A stretch of 42,277 bases of DNA from a virus, in the IMG/VR virus record IMGVR_UViG_3300035670_009268, positions 1-42,277 of that record; one strand, 5' to 3'. The position numbers and the translations under genes are program-made. How positions within the stretch are numbered: position 1 is the first letter of the stretch; every line of letters starts with the position of its first letter. Below, in pieces: positions 32,233 to 39,824 of this stretch. The notes under the pieces were generated by a model. The model was given only the letters and a program-made list of their open reading frames with translations, ran no database searches and was not told where the DNA came from.

Positions 32233-32586
32233 TTATTTTTTCTTTGGATAATATTTTCTTTTTTTCTTTGGCTTGTCAATAGGAAACTCTGATTTTGTTT
32301 TCTTTTCCTTAGTAACAATGTTTACAAGGTCTTTAGCTAATTGTTGAGATTCTTCTTGTGTGGTAGGTACTTTTGATACCTTTTCAATTTCCTTTACAAG
32401 TTCTTGAGCAGATTCTGTTAATTGTCTAGTTGCTGTTTTTTGAGTGACTTTTCTAGGTTGGAATTTTTCTTTTGGTTCCTCAGTCATCTTTTCTAGAGTT
32501 GGGTGATCATGTGTCATATAATATCCAATTGCTGCTGCAATTGCTACTACAACGCCAATTAGGATAATAATTTCAAATCCTGTCAT
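32233..32586 (-). CDS. Membrane-anchored lysine-rich protein
   Basis: This 117-residue protein has one N-terminal transmembrane helix (MTGFEIIILIGVVVAIAAAI, residues about 4-24). A charged cytoplasmic or periplasmic region with a coiled-coil-like centre (QELVKEIEKVSKV) follows, and the tail is strongly basic (PKKKRKYYPKKK). No cleavage motif follows the helix. The function is unknown. The protein stands between the MazG-like gene and the GT60 pair. It may be an inner-membrane component of the glycan block or an unrelated phage membrane protein. Charged clusters are its only distinctive feature. Confidence 0.6.
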   Translation of the reverse strand: MTGFEIIILIGVVVAIAAAIGYYMTHDHPTLEKMTEEPKEKFQPRKVTQKTATRQLTESAQELVKEIEKVSKVPTTQEESQQLAKDLVNIVTKEKKTKSEFPIDKPKKKRKYYPKKK

Positions 32587-32597
32587 AATAATTTGGT

Positions 32598-33122
32598 TTA
32601 AATGTTAGTAATTTGTTTTAAATAAGATTTTTGAATCTCTTTATCTGTAAAAAATTGTTTTAGATCTGGTTTGAAGTATTTAACATTCTTCATTACTTTT
32701 CTATCTCTTGTTCTATATACCACAAAATAGTCTCCAACTTTTTCGTAATGACATGCTTCACCTTGCTCACTCGATCTTTGAATGACAGTTGCTTTAGCTT
32801 CATCTTCAGTTTGACAAGCTTTTGATAGATTTGATGCTTGTACTTCTTGATATGCCGGCCATATCTTATCCTTAAGGCCATGTAACATAGTACCGTTCCC
32901 AGTGGCAACATAAGTAATATCACACAAAGCATCCAGAACCTCAACGATGTTTCCTTCTTCGCAAGCTGTTCTATATTCTTCCAATTCTTCAAGGATGAAA
33001 TCGTATACAAATTCCCATTCTTTTCTTTCGGGGATGTTTGGTTCATAAGCGTTTGGTTTGCCCATTACGGCATTAAATTCTTCTACTTCGTCAATAAAAG
33101 GTACTTTTGGATCTGTAATCAT
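32598..33122 (-). CDS. MazG/PRA-PH-like NTP pyrophosphohydrolase
   Basis: This all-alpha NTP pyrophosphohydrolase has 174 residues. The metal-binding motif is EELEEY (E45, E46, E49) followed by E61-x2-D64-x3-D68 in IVEVLDALCDITYVATG, the MazG/PRA-PH signature, and the segment YQEVQASNLSK is also typical. The second half (HYEKVGDYFVVYRTRDRK) is an added beta-rich region. MazG-like proteins hydrolyse (d)NTPs or alarmones and are common in marine T4-like phages, where they are proposed to tune nucleotide pools. It is next to a phosphoribosyltransferase and FolE. The motif is complete, so activity is likely, though the substrate is not known. Confidence 0.85.
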   Translation of the reverse strand: MITDPKVPFIDEVEEFNAVMGKPNAYEPNIPERKEWEFVYDFILEELEEYRTACEEGNIVEVLDALCDITYVATGNGTMLHGLKDKIWPAYQEVQASNLSKACQTEDEAKATVIQRSSEQGEACHYEKVGDYFVVYRTRDRKVMKNVKYFKPDLKQFFTDKEIQKSYLKQITNI

Positions 33123-33128
33123 ATCTTT

Positions 33129-33530
33129 TTACTTTTTTAAATAATCTTGTATTTGTTCGGAATCTTTTCTTTCCCATGGATAAATTACCCATTCATCCCC
33201 ATTGTGTACTTGCGCATAAATATTAGGTATATAGCAAGACGTGTGAGGTTTATAGTGTAGTGTGGCTGTATAGCAACCTATTGTATTCTTCAATGTATTA
33301 CCGGTATCTGCGATATCATCTATTACTAATGTATTAGGTAACATTACATTTGACCAAGGTAAATTTAACTTATGAGAAACTATAACAGCTGGAATTAGAC
33401 CTCCTCGGGCAATACCAAATACTGAATCTATGTTGGGTAGTTCAGTAATAATTTTTTCACATAGTGTATCTACTAGTTGGGATACATCATCCCAACTTAA
33501 ATAGATTTTATTTTCAATTCGTAAAGCCAT
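33129..33530 (-). CDS. Phosphoribosyltransferase (XGPRT-like)
   Basis: This type I phosphoribosyltransferase of 133 residues has the PRPP-binding loop LVIDDIADTGNTL (residues 68-80), where the paired Asp residues contact the ribose, and the earlier strand FGIARGGLIPAV. The YPWE motif near residue 117 (WVIYPWERK) occurs in xanthine-guanine phosphoribosyltransferases, where it helps bind the purine. It could salvage guanine or xanthine, or act in deazapurine handling given FolE and QueE downstream in transcription order. The FolE start is at its upstream boundary (one-base junction). Substrate choice cannot be read from the sequence alone. Confidence 0.85.
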   Translation of the reverse strand: MALRIENKIYLSWDDVSQLVDTLCEKIITELPNIDSVFGIARGGLIPAVIVSHKLNLPWSNVMLPNTLVIDDIADTGNTLKNTIGCYTATLHYKPHTSCYIPNIYAQVHNGDEWVIYPWERKDSEQIQDYLKK

Positions 33531-34225
33531 TATATTGGGTGATTACCGTTATTAATTTTAATTGAATCGAAGAACTCTTTACGAGCTTGATTATCATTCT
33601 CCAAAAATACACCTGATGCTTTAGTTGTAACCATTGACGCACCTTGATGTTTAACACCTCTACAAGATACACAATTGTGAGTACCAACAATAGAAACAAT
33701 TACACCTCTATTGTTTTCACAAATTTTATCTACTGCTTGATGAATAGCAGATGTTAATTGTTCTTGAATAGCACCTCTTCTTCCAAAATGCTCTACAATT
33801 CTATTTAATTTAGATAAACCAATTACTCTACCATTTTCACCTACTACATAACCAATATGAACTACTCCTCCAATTGTTTGGTGGTGATGTGAACACATTG
33901 ATGTTAATGGAATGTTTCTTTCAATTACAATTCCATCATAACCATCTGAAGGGAATGAAGTGATTTCTGACATTGGAGTATATCTGCCTTTCCATAAATC
34001 ATTAACATATGCTTTAGCTACACGTCTTGGTGTATCAGATGAGTTTGGATCATTTCTCCAATCACAACCTAATGCATCTAAAAATTTACCATAAGCTTCA
34101 GCAGCATCTTCAATCATAGATGTTTTTTCTTTGTCTGTAAGAGGAAACCCTGGTGCGATACCATTAGCATAACCTGTAGGTACAACTTCTAAATTATTGT
34201 GTACTTTCTTTCTGTTGTCTGTCAT
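33530..34225 (-). CDS. folE: GTP cyclohydrolase I
   Basis: This enzyme converts GTP to 7,8-dihydroneopterin triphosphate, the entry step of both folate and 7-deazaguanine (preQ0) synthesis. The zinc-binding CSHHH motif lies in LTSMCSHHHQTIGG near residue 111, and HNCVSCRGVKHQGASM near residue 184 supplies the second zinc cysteine. At 231 residues it is the normal length. The region upstream of IEDAAEAYG is a variable extension. The gene shares a one-base junction with the phosphoribosyltransferase and overlaps a small unknown gene by 32 bases. With QueE two genes away it suggests a preQ0 pathway; QueD and QueC are not visible here and could be outside the window or host supplied. Confidence 0.96.
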   Translation of the reverse strand: MTDNRKKVHNNLEVVPTGYANGIAPGFPLTDKEKTSMIEDAAEAYGKFLDALGCDWRNDPNSSDTPRRVAKAYVNDLWKGRYTPMSEITSFPSDGYDGIVIERNIPLTSMCSHHHQTIGGVVHIGYVVGENGRVIGLSKLNRIVEHFGRRGAIQEQLTSAIHQAVDKICENNRGVIVSIVGTHNCVSCRGVKHQGASMVTTKASGVFLENDNQARKEFFDSIKINNGNHPI

Positions 34226-34412
34226 AAGAATAAGTTATTGTTTTGTTTTTGTTTGTAAATTTATATCCGTTAAATGTAATGAATTCTAATTCAAGATCCA
34301 AACTTTGAGCATGAAATTTTACATCACCTAAAGTAATTTTTTGATTACACCACATCCACCATAATGTGTTTATCACATCTGGTTCTATTAAATGAGCTTC
34401 TCTTAATGTCAT
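34194..34412 (-). CDS. Small hypothetical protein between queE and folE
   Basis: This 72-residue protein is of unknown function. The N-terminal segment MTLREAHLIEPDVINTLWWM is amphipathic; the rest is mixed, and there is only one Cys (WCNQK). No QueD-like metal motif (H-x-H with Cys) is present, so it is not the missing 6-carboxytetrahydropterin synthase. It begins with a one-base overlap to queE and ends 32 bases inside folE, so it is translated together with both. A role as a small partner of the deazaguanine enzymes is only a possibility. Confidence 0.5.
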   Translation of the reverse strand: MTLREAHLIEPDVINTLWWMWCNQKITLGDVKFHAQSLDLELEFITFNGYKFTNKNKTITYSYDRQQKESTQ

Positions 34413-35191
34413 TATACTTCTCTTTGATCTTCAAATGCGATAATATGAGGTCTCCAGGTTAATCTATAACCATTATCTCTCACCCAATCAAACATTTTTG
34501 GATATGATTTGAATAAAGCTTCTCTTGAATCTCCTGCTGGCATGAACCATACTTTGTCTTGAGGTATGTCTAATACTTTAATACAACCCATAATTTCAGC
34601 TAATGCATCTTGATCTTCTCCGTCCCATACTGGTTTTAAATGATAATCAGAATGGTAAGCAATTGATTTAGCCATTGCATCATAATTAAGTCTTAACTTA
34701 TTATGTTGTTTAATCATTTTTTCGTCCACAATGTCTCCTTGAGGTGTTGCAATGCCAACTTTAGGGACAGAATTGCTGAACTTAGGGGAGATTGATAATA
34801 GATTAATTGGGTAATCTGTCTCAAGAAAATGACTTCCTTCGGTCTCAATTGTAATGAAAATATTTCTTTCATGTGCAAAATGTGTTAATTCATTTACTAA
34901 TGCTGGATGCATTGTAGGCGATCCTCCTGTTAACATCATTTCTGTGATGTGAGGATTTGCATCATACATGTCAATAATGTCTTGGAAACTGATATGTCCT
35001 TTTTCAGGATGTATACTTGTATACCAAGAATCGCACCATCCACCTTCACCAAACCAACATCTGTGAGTACAGCCTGTTGTTCTGATTACTACGGTTGGAT
35101 AACCTGCTCTACTTCCCTCTGATTGTACTGCTGTATAAAGCTCTACAATGGGAAGTGTTTTGTTATAATCTTCTATTCTCTTTAGAGGCAT
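34412..35191 (-). CDS. queE: 7-carboxy-7-deazaguanine synthase, radical SAM
   Basis: The protein belongs to the radical SAM QueE family, which forms 7-carboxy-7-deazaguanine from carboxytetrahydropterin. Characteristic features are the N-terminal TAVQSEGSRAGYPTVVIR and, near residue 84, MLTGGSPTMHP in place of the usual TGGEP. The iron-sulfur cysteines are C41, C45 and C53, so the motif is C-x3-C-x7-C instead of the classic C-x3-C-x2-C; insertions here are known in the family. The later HNKLRLNYD and WFMPAGDS segments also match. In phages QueE usually serves 7-deazaguanine DNA modification or queuosine. It sits beside folE. I am confident in the family and less so in the pathway's end product. 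Confidence 0.9.
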   Translation of the reverse strand: MPLKRIEDYNKTLPIVELYTAVQSEGSRAGYPTVVIRTTGCTHRCWFGEGGWCDSWYTSIHPEKGHISFQDIIDMYDANPHITEMMLTGGSPTMHPALVNELTHFAHERNIFITIETEGSHFLETDYPINLLSISPKFSNSVPKVGIATPQGDIVDEKMIKQHNKLRLNYDAMAKSIAYHSDYHLKPVWDGEDQDALAEIMGCIKVLDIPQDKVWFMPAGDSREALFKSYPKMFDWVRDNGYRLTWRPHIIAFEDQREV

Positions 35192-35411
35192 AATCTTCTT
35201 GTATTTCTTTTATTAATAATTCTAATTTGTCATACTCTTCCTGAGTGTATGGAGAGTTAAAGCATTTAAAAGTTGCTGTTGTGTCATTTCCTATTGTAAG
35301 AAGTATGTGATAATCTTCACTCATACCTTTACTGTGTGCTTGTTCGTAAACTTTTTCTAGGATTTGGGGTGGTGTGCCTATCGGCATTTGAATTACAAAG
35401 ATTGGTTTCAT
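35163..35411 (-). CDS. Small hypothetical protein (82 aa)
   Basis: This compact alpha/beta-looking protein begins MKPIFVIQMPIGTPPQILEK, with helices in the EEYDKLELLIKEIQ region. No metal or catalytic motif is seen. Similar small proteins occur in many phages without known function. It is the first gene after the terminator at 35448-35468, so it probably opens a new transcription unit that includes queE and folE, overlapping queE by 29 bases. The A-rich leader lacks a Shine-Dalgarno. Confidence 0.55.
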   Translation of the reverse strand: MKPIFVIQMPIGTPPQILEKVYEQAHSKGMSEDYHILLTIGNDTTATFKCFNSPYTQEEYDKLELLIKEIQEDYASKENRRL

Positions 35412-35447
35412 TGTTTCATAACTTTAAATTTTTATAAAGATAATAAA

Positions 35448-35468
35448 AGGTTGGGAATTATCCAACCT
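35448..35468 (-). terminator. Rho-independent terminator after the lysis genes
   Basis: On the minus strand a 7-bp stem (AGGTTGG / CCAACCT) with a 7-base loop is followed by TTTATTAT. It lies 23 bases beyond the holin stop codon, in the 80-base gap before the next gene. It is the clearest terminator in the window and separates the lysis genes from the metabolic operon. Confidence 0.7.
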
Positions 35469-35491
35469 AATATTATTCTATTTTTGTGACT

Positions 35492-35908
35492 TTATTGTCT
35501 TTCGCCTTTATGTTTATCTAACTTATCTAAGATTTGAGTTAATAATTCATTTTTAACTACTCCTACCATTGAAGCATTTTTTAGAATAGAGATTAACTGA
35601 AATACCAAGAATGGAGCCATGATTGTCTCACTTAACCATGATGTTCCAGTGAATCCTTTTTCTATAGATAATATTACTGATAGCATTATTACCCAGAATA
35701 TAAATGTTTTTAATACTTTAATAGCTTTATTTGTGATAAAACCCTCTCTTTTAATTCCAGCCCACACACCGAAGAATCCGTCAGCAAACACTACAAGTGC
35801 TACTGAAAGATATTGTTCGATATTATTTGCTGTAAGTTCCATAAAATATGAGCCTATAAATGCGCATGCTGTTGTCAATGATAATGAAATTAAAAGTGGA
35901 GTTTTCAT
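35492..35908 (-). CDS. Phage holin (multi-pass membrane protein)
   Basis: This 138-residue membrane protein has three or four hydrophobic segments (about 5-25, 33-50, 62-84, 95-110) and a basic C-terminus (DKLDKHKGERQ). The segment VVFADGFFGVWAGIKREGF with a following Lys-rich turn resembles the holin_4 family, found in Bacteroidota and Firmicutes phages. It lies next to the GH19 endolysin, which supports a role in releasing the endolysin through the inner membrane. The start overlaps no gene; there is a 12-base gap to the endolysin. Confidence 0.78.
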   Translation of the reverse strand: MKTPLLISLSLTTACAFIGSYFMELTANNIEQYLSVALVVFADGFFGVWAGIKREGFITNKAIKVLKTFIFWVIMLSVILSIEKGFTGTSWLSETIMAPFLVFQLISILKNASMVGVVKNELLTQILDKLDKHKGERQ

Positions 35909-35920
35909 CTTATATTTTAA

Positions 35921-36532
35921 CTATTTAACGTATTCGTAGTACTTTTTAGTTTTTTGATTTCTGTCTTCTAAACCATGAGTACCACCGTTAATTCTTTTTG
36001 TAAGAGCTAAAATAGCTGCATCGTTTATTCCTTTGTCACAAATTTCCCATAATTTGTTTTTGTCGAAGAAGAACATTGCTGATTCAAATGAATATTCTGT
36101 AGCTACTAGGTCAGGATTAGTCATGATTTCTGGTTTTTGTAAATATTTAGCAAATGCTGCATAGTTATCTTTTCCAGTTAATTGTAGAGCACCTCTACCT
36201 CTATATTTCCAACCATCTCCTGATTTTTCATCTCCGTTACCCATTCTAGATGCGTAAACTCTGTTAGCGATTTTTTCAGGATTTCTAGCGTAAGATTCTT
36301 CTAAATTACCTGGGAAATATTTTCCAAAGATACCTTGAAGACCTTGAGCTGAATAGTTTAAATTTTCAGAGAACAATTTATAACCACCTGTTTCGTGAGC
36401 TGTTTGTGCAAAGAAATGTGCCGCTCTAACTGGTGTTAGTTTGTAAAACTCCATTGCTTTTTTCATAGTACCAGGACCGAATGCTCCGTCAGCTGCTACT
36501 CCTATTTTCTTTTGTAAACTTTGTAAACTCAT
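35921..36532 (-). CDS. Endolysin, GH19-type with N-terminal peptidoglycan-binding remnant
   Basis: The first 27 residues (LQKKIGVAADGAFGPGTMKKA) are one PG-binding-1 unit. The remainder is a GH19-type lysozyme/chitinase domain: catalytic acid E47 in AHETGGYKLF, the GIFGKYFPG region and the diagnostic WKYRGRGALQLTGKDNY. There is no signal peptide, so export should depend on a holin. At 203 residues it is typical of phage GH19 endolysins. It lies between two small membrane-protein genes with 7- and 12-base spacers, forming a lysis cassette. The catalytic residues look intact. Confidence 0.93.
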   Translation of the reverse strand: MSLQSLQKKIGVAADGAFGPGTMKKAMEFYKLTPVRAAHFFAQTAHETGGYKLFSENLNYSAQGLQGIFGKYFPGNLEESYARNPEKIANRVYASRMGNGDEKSGDGWKYRGRGALQLTGKDNYAAFAKYLQKPEIMTNPDLVATEYSFESAMFFFDKNKLWEICDKGINDAAILALTKRINGGTHGLEDRNQKTKKYYEYVK

Positions 36533-36539
36533 ACTTTAA

Positions 36540-36788
36540 TTATTCGTCGTTTGATTTTTTACCATTTCTCATTTCTGCAAATTTTTCAATTACATCTGGT
36601 AGGAATGATCCTAATGTAATGTACATGAATGCGTCAAAAATGTACTCGTTTAATTCTAAAGGTCTACCGTAATAGCCTGTTACTAAATCAACAACAATTG
36701 CTCCTACCATTACCATAAATGATAAAAATCCGATTATTGTTTTTTCATTGTAATCGTTTGATTTTTTAAAAATGTCTTTAAATGCCAT
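36540..36788 (-). CDS. Small two-helix membrane protein of the lysis cassette
   Basis: This 82-residue protein has two predicted transmembrane helices (about 18-38, FLSFMVMVGAIVVDLVTGYY, and 49-66, YIFDAFMYITLGSFLPDVI), with charged ends. It starts the lysis cassette as transcribed, immediately upstream of the endolysin, so it could be a second holin, an antiholin or a pinholin. No lipobox or coiled coil makes a spanin unlikely. The gap of 78 bases before it contains only A/T-rich sequence. Confidence 0.7.
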   Translation of the reverse strand: MAFKDIFKKSNDYNEKTIIGFLSFMVMVGAIVVDLVTGYYGRPLELNEYIFDAFMYITLGSFLPDVIEKFAEMRNGKKSNDE

Positions 36789-36866
36789 AATTTAATTTTT
36801 TTTGGTTAATAACTGTTATAACCTACTTTCAAAACAAATTATACAACATTTTATTTGTAATAAATA

Positions 36867-37304
36867 TTAATTTAATGTTGATTCTAATGCTTTTTTTACA
36901 GCAGAAGCAAATGATGTTTTATTAAATGGTAAGTTCTCATCATTTAAATCTAAAAACATAGATTGTGTAGAAATTTCTGCTATTCCTTCGCCTTGTAATT
37001 CTTTATCACCTAATAATATTTTTATTTTTACTATAGTTTCTTTTTTCTTTTTAGCGAAAGGCCCTAAAGATAATCCTTTTGATGGAGCTTCAATTGATAT
37101 AACATCAACAATAACAGGTATTCCATCTTCACATATAGTATATTTTTCAGACATTATCTCTTCAGTCATTTGTTTAATACCAAATGATATTCTGTTTTGA
37201 TTTAACTCTTCAATTTGAGCACTTGATATAACTTTACTTACAGTATAACACTCTTGTGAATACATGAAAATTGGAAATAATAATAGTAATAATAGTTTTT
37301 TCAT
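36867..37304 (-). CDS. Small secreted protein with signal peptide
   Basis: I place the start at 37304 (MKKLLLLLLFPIFMYSQ), since this gives a proper Sec signal peptide ending in YSQ; the frame is open further upstream but the extension has no signal. The mature part is about 128 residues, with two cysteines near the start (C20 and C53 in ECYTV and TICED), a basic FAKKKK patch and a beta-rich region. No family is recognised. It belongs to the exported block and lies after the beta-barrel and CsgG-like genes. A CsgF- or CsgE-like accessory role is conceivable from location only. Confidence 0.7.
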   Translation of the reverse strand: MKKLLLLLLFPIFMYSQECYTVSKVISSAQIEELNQNRISFGIKQMTEEIMSEKYTICEDGIPVIVDVISIEAPSKGLSLGPFAKKKKETIVKIKILLGDKELQGEGIAEISTQSMFLDLNDENLPFNKTSFASAVKKALESTLN

Positions 37305-37314
37305 AGTTAAATTT

Positions 37315-37383
37315 TTAGTCTTTAAAAAGGAAATTAGAAACTGTATCATAGAACATCTCTAATAGTTCAAATAATTTTTTCAT
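37315..37383 (-). CDS. Possible 22-residue microprotein
   Basis: A complete frame (ATG at 37383, TAA at 37315) lies in the gap between two exported genes, four bases after the stop of the beta-barrel gene. The product begins MKKLFELLEMFYDTVSNF and is an amphipathic helix with a Lys/Asp end. No similarity can be judged at this length. It may be a real micropeptide, a leader peptide for the next gene, or chance. Confidence 0.3.
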   Translation of the reverse strand: MKKLFELLEMFYDTVSNFLFKD

Positions 37384-37387
37384 ATTT

Positions 37388-38785
37388 TTAAAAATTTAGT
37401 TTACCTCCAGTTAGTATTTGATAGTTAAGAAATGAATCATTTAATTGGTATACTCCTGTAAAGCTTACATTAAATTTAAAGGTTTTAGTAATTTTTATAT
37501 CCCATGAGTTAAATGGTACTACTAATATACCTGCATTCCACCACTGCCCATCATAAAATTGAGTAAATGGTGAGTAGACTCCTAATACTAGTAGGCTGGT
37601 GTTTATTCTATTACTTACTTGAAAAGTTGAATGTCCTCCTCCTACTGCTGCTAGATTAAGTAAACTTCTTTCCCCCATCTTACCTGCTGTAAAATTTAAA
37701 CCAAACATCCCTGTTAACCTTTTATTTACTTTATAAGATTCTAATACTGTAGTTGTGCTGAAGAAGTTTTTGTCAAAATCCATCATAAAAGATTGAGCAC
37801 CTACTGTATTTAACTTTCTAGATTTGTTAATCCATGATTTGTAAAAAGTAAGATTTAAATTATTAACACCTGAGGTAAAATTAAATAGCATTCCTTTAAT
37901 TCTAGTTCCTTTGGTATTGGCGTGTGTTATGCTTCCTACGAACCTAAAATTTTGGGTTTGGTCTGTATTAGCTATTGCTACTATATCACCAGAGGCAATT
38001 AAACTCCCAGCATTTTTAGTTGCAGCATTAGATTTTTTACCACCACTACCACCTGATGAGCTTCCTCCATCGGCTGATCCTCCATCTACAGCATTAGATA
38101 CAGAGTTTGCTAAACTTCCACCACTTCCTGATTTACCTTCTACAGATGACTCAGACGTTGGACTTCCTGTCGAAGCTGGTTGATCTGTACCTGTAGTGTC
38201 TCCTCCTTGCTGAGGTGTTCCTGTTGAAGGTTGTGTAGGTGTTCCTCCAGAAGTGCTAGGATTGGTTTGGCTTCCTTGATTTTGGTTACCTGTTGAGCCT
38301 GTTCCAGTAGTTCCTGAATTTGTTCCTGAGTTGGTATTTGTTTGGTTTTCATTCTTGTTATTTTGATTACTACTTCCACTTTCGGTATTTGAAACACCTT
38401 CAGCGGTTGAACTAAACGAACCTCCAGTCACAGATGATAAAGTTTGGGCTACAGAAGTAACAGATATAACATTGGTTACAACGGTTAACGTGTTAGATAT
38501 TGTTATATTGTTTATATTATTTACTAAAGTAGTTGTTATTTCTTGACATGGAGAGTTGGAGTTGATTTGGGCTACTTGATCTATCCAAGTATCAAATACT
38601 CCATTTTGAAAGTCTAGGGATTGGAAAGTACTAGTATTTCCAAAGTAATTTACTGTTACACCACCTCCAGCAGGTACATATACGCTCTTTCGTAGTAATG
38701 TACATGGATCTGTGTAAGTATAATTGTATTGACCCCAAGAAGTCAGGGTTGATAATAGTAAAAATAATAGTATCCATTTTTTCAT
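37388..38785 (-). CDS. Probable outer-membrane beta-barrel protein with low-complexity linker
   Basis: The signal peptide is MKKWILLFLLLSTLTSWGQ. The N-terminal domain (about 20-130) has aromatic and Thr/Asn-rich strands. Residues about 130-260 are a long low-complexity linker of Ser, Gly, Asn, Thr, Gln and Pro with no fold. The C-terminal part (about 265-465) shows alternating beta strands with aromatic ends (NFRFVGSITHAN, GMFGLNFTAGKM) and terminates in Phe (TGGKLNF), a hallmark of Gram-negative outer-membrane beta-barrels. I infer an 8-12 stranded barrel. It is directly downstream, in transcription, of the CsgG-like gene (one-base overlap). A surface receptor or pore partner is possible. 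Confidence 0.65.
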   Translation of the reverse strand: MKKWILLFLLLSTLTSWGQYNYTYTDPCTLLRKSVYVPAGGGVTVNYFGNTSTFQSLDFQNGVFDTWIDQVAQINSNSPCQEITTTLVNNINNITISNTLTVVTNVISVTSVAQTLSSVTGGSFSSTAEGVSNTESGSSNQNNKNENQTNTNSGTNSGTTGTGSTGNQNQGSQTNPSTSGGTPTQPSTGTPQQGGDTTGTDQPASTGSPTSESSVEGKSGSGGSLANSVSNAVDGGSADGGSSSGGSGGKKSNAATKNAGSLIASGDIVAIANTDQTQNFRFVGSITHANTKGTRIKGMLFNFTSGVNNLNLTFYKSWINKSRKLNTVGAQSFMMDFDKNFFSTTTVLESYKVNKRLTGMFGLNFTAGKMGERSLLNLAAVGGGHSTFQVSNRINTSLLVLGVYSPFTQFYDGQWWNAGILVVPFNSWDIKITKTFKFNVSFTGVYQLNDSFLNYQILTGGKLNF

Positions 38786-39498
38786 TAACTACGAAATATC
38801 CCCTTTTTAATCATTTTACTTACTACTCTTGAAGAAGCAGTTTCTAATGATTTTTTGGTAGATATTCCTATAGTTGATTGATTAAATTTAATATCGTCTA
38901 TACCATCAAGTAGATTAGCTTTCTTCACCGTAACTGCTTCACCAGATCCTGATCCAGTAATTATTTCACCAGTTTGTGCATCCACAAATCTTACTTGTAA
39001 CCCTAATATTGTTTTTTGTTTTATTTCGATTCCGTTAGTTGCGATTTCTTCATCCTCACCTACACTGAAATCATATACTTCTATGTAAACAAAATATTTT
39101 GCTAATATAACATTTCCTTTAACAACTATTTCATTTGAAGAAATTCCTTTAGCTGATGCTTTATGTTGAGCAATCATTTTTTGTTTTATTTCTTCTTTAT
39201 CTTCTGTAAATACAAATCTATCTGTAGATTCTAAATATTCAAGTACTATATTTGCTACACCTAATCCTACTCTTGCATCCTTTAATTCAGGATACATTTC
39301 ATACAATTCTACATTAATACCAATTTTTAGTACTGAGATTGGTATTTGGATAGTGTCGGTATAGTTAGATACAACTTCTAAGGACTGCTTCTTTTCGAAA
39401 TCAGCCTTATACTCCTCAGTTTTAGTAGAACCTATTTTCTGCGAATAGGATATTAAACTGAAAAATAAAGTTATAAATATTAATATATTTTTTACCAT
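38785..39498 (-). CDS. csgG: CsgG-like secretion/assembly protein
   Basis: This protein resembles CsgG, the outer-membrane lipoprotein that forms a nonameric pore for curli export. Visible hallmarks are the signal peptide MVKNILIFITLFFSLISYSQ, the segments RVGLGVANIVLEYLE and GLQVRFVDAQTGEII, and the C-terminal TIGISTKKSLETASSR helix. CsgG in E. coli carries a lipid-modified Cys; here no Cys follows the signal peptide, so a lipid anchor is absent. The length of 237 is close to mature CsgG (262). CsgG-like genes have, to my recollection, been noted in some marine myophages. It lies between an Asn/Pro-rich protein and the beta-barrel protein. Whether it forms a pore, and for what, is unknown. 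Confidence 0.82.
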   Translation of the reverse strand: MVKNILIFITLFFSLISYSQKIGSTKTEEYKADFEKKQSLEVVSNYTDTIQIPISVLKIGINVELYEMYPELKDARVGLGVANIVLEYLESTDRFVFTEDKEEIKQKMIAQHKASAKGISSNEIVVKGNVILAKYFVYIEVYDFSVGEDEEIATNGIEIKQKTILGLQVRFVDAQTGEIITGSGSGEAVTVKKANLLDGIDDIKFNQSTIGISTKKSLETASSRVVSKMIKKGIFRS

Positions 39499-39821
39499 GA
39501 TTCTTCTTCTTTTTTAACTGGAGCCGGAGCAGGTGTTGCTTGAACTGGTGCTGCTTGTTGCTTTACATTATTAGAATTAGAGTTATTAGATTGTTGTTTT
39601 TGTTGGTTTGTGTTATTGTTTTGTAAGTTAATAACAACAGGCGCTGCTGCTGGTGCCGGTGCTGCTACTTCTGTTTTAACTTCTTCTTTATCATCAGAGT
39701 GACCTCCAAATAAAGTTGTTGATACCCAAATACCGGCTCCACCGATTACTGTAGTTAATGTTCCAATGATTGTTTTTTTTAATCCTGAAAATGTTCCGTC
39801 ATTTTGTGTTTCTTCTGACAT
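39492..39821 (-). CDS. Membrane-anchored Pro/Ala/Asn-rich protein
   Basis: This 109-residue protein has a short polar N-terminus, one transmembrane helix (KKTIIGTLTTVIGGAGIWVS, residues about 15-38) and then a long disordered region rich in Ala, Pro, Asn and Gln (APAPAAAPVV; NNNTNQQKQQ) ending EEESW. It looks like a membrane-tethered flexible stalk. No enzyme motif is present. It overlaps the CsgG-like gene by 7 bases and ends three bases from the T9SS-type gene. It may bridge the inner membrane and periplasm, but there is no direct proof. Confidence 0.6.
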   Translation of the reverse strand: MSEETQNDGTFSGLKKTIIGTLTTVIGGAGIWVSTTLFGGHSDDKEEVKTEVAAPAPAAAPVVINLQNNNTNQQKQQSNNSNSNNVKQQAAPVQATPAPAPVKKEEESW

Positions 39822-39824
39822 AGC

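Noticed and set aside
32693-33046. Second minus-strand frame overlapping the MazG-like gene
   Set aside because: The MazG-like frame has the complete metal motif; this one is a shifted-frame product with basic, low-information sequence.
34194-34412. QueD as the small gene between folE and queE
   Set aside because: It lacks the His zinc ligands and catalytic Cys of 6-carboxytetrahydropterin synthase and is too short.
36806-36825. GGTTA/TAACC inverted repeat in the gap before the small membrane-protein gene
   Set aside because: The stem is 5 bp, the loop is interrupted and no T-run follows on the transcribed strand.
38140-38397. 85-codon coiled-coil-like frame inside the low-complexity region of the beta-barrel gene
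   Set aside because: It arises from out-of-frame reading of Ser/Asn/Thr/Gln codons; the long frame has signal peptide and C-terminal barrel.
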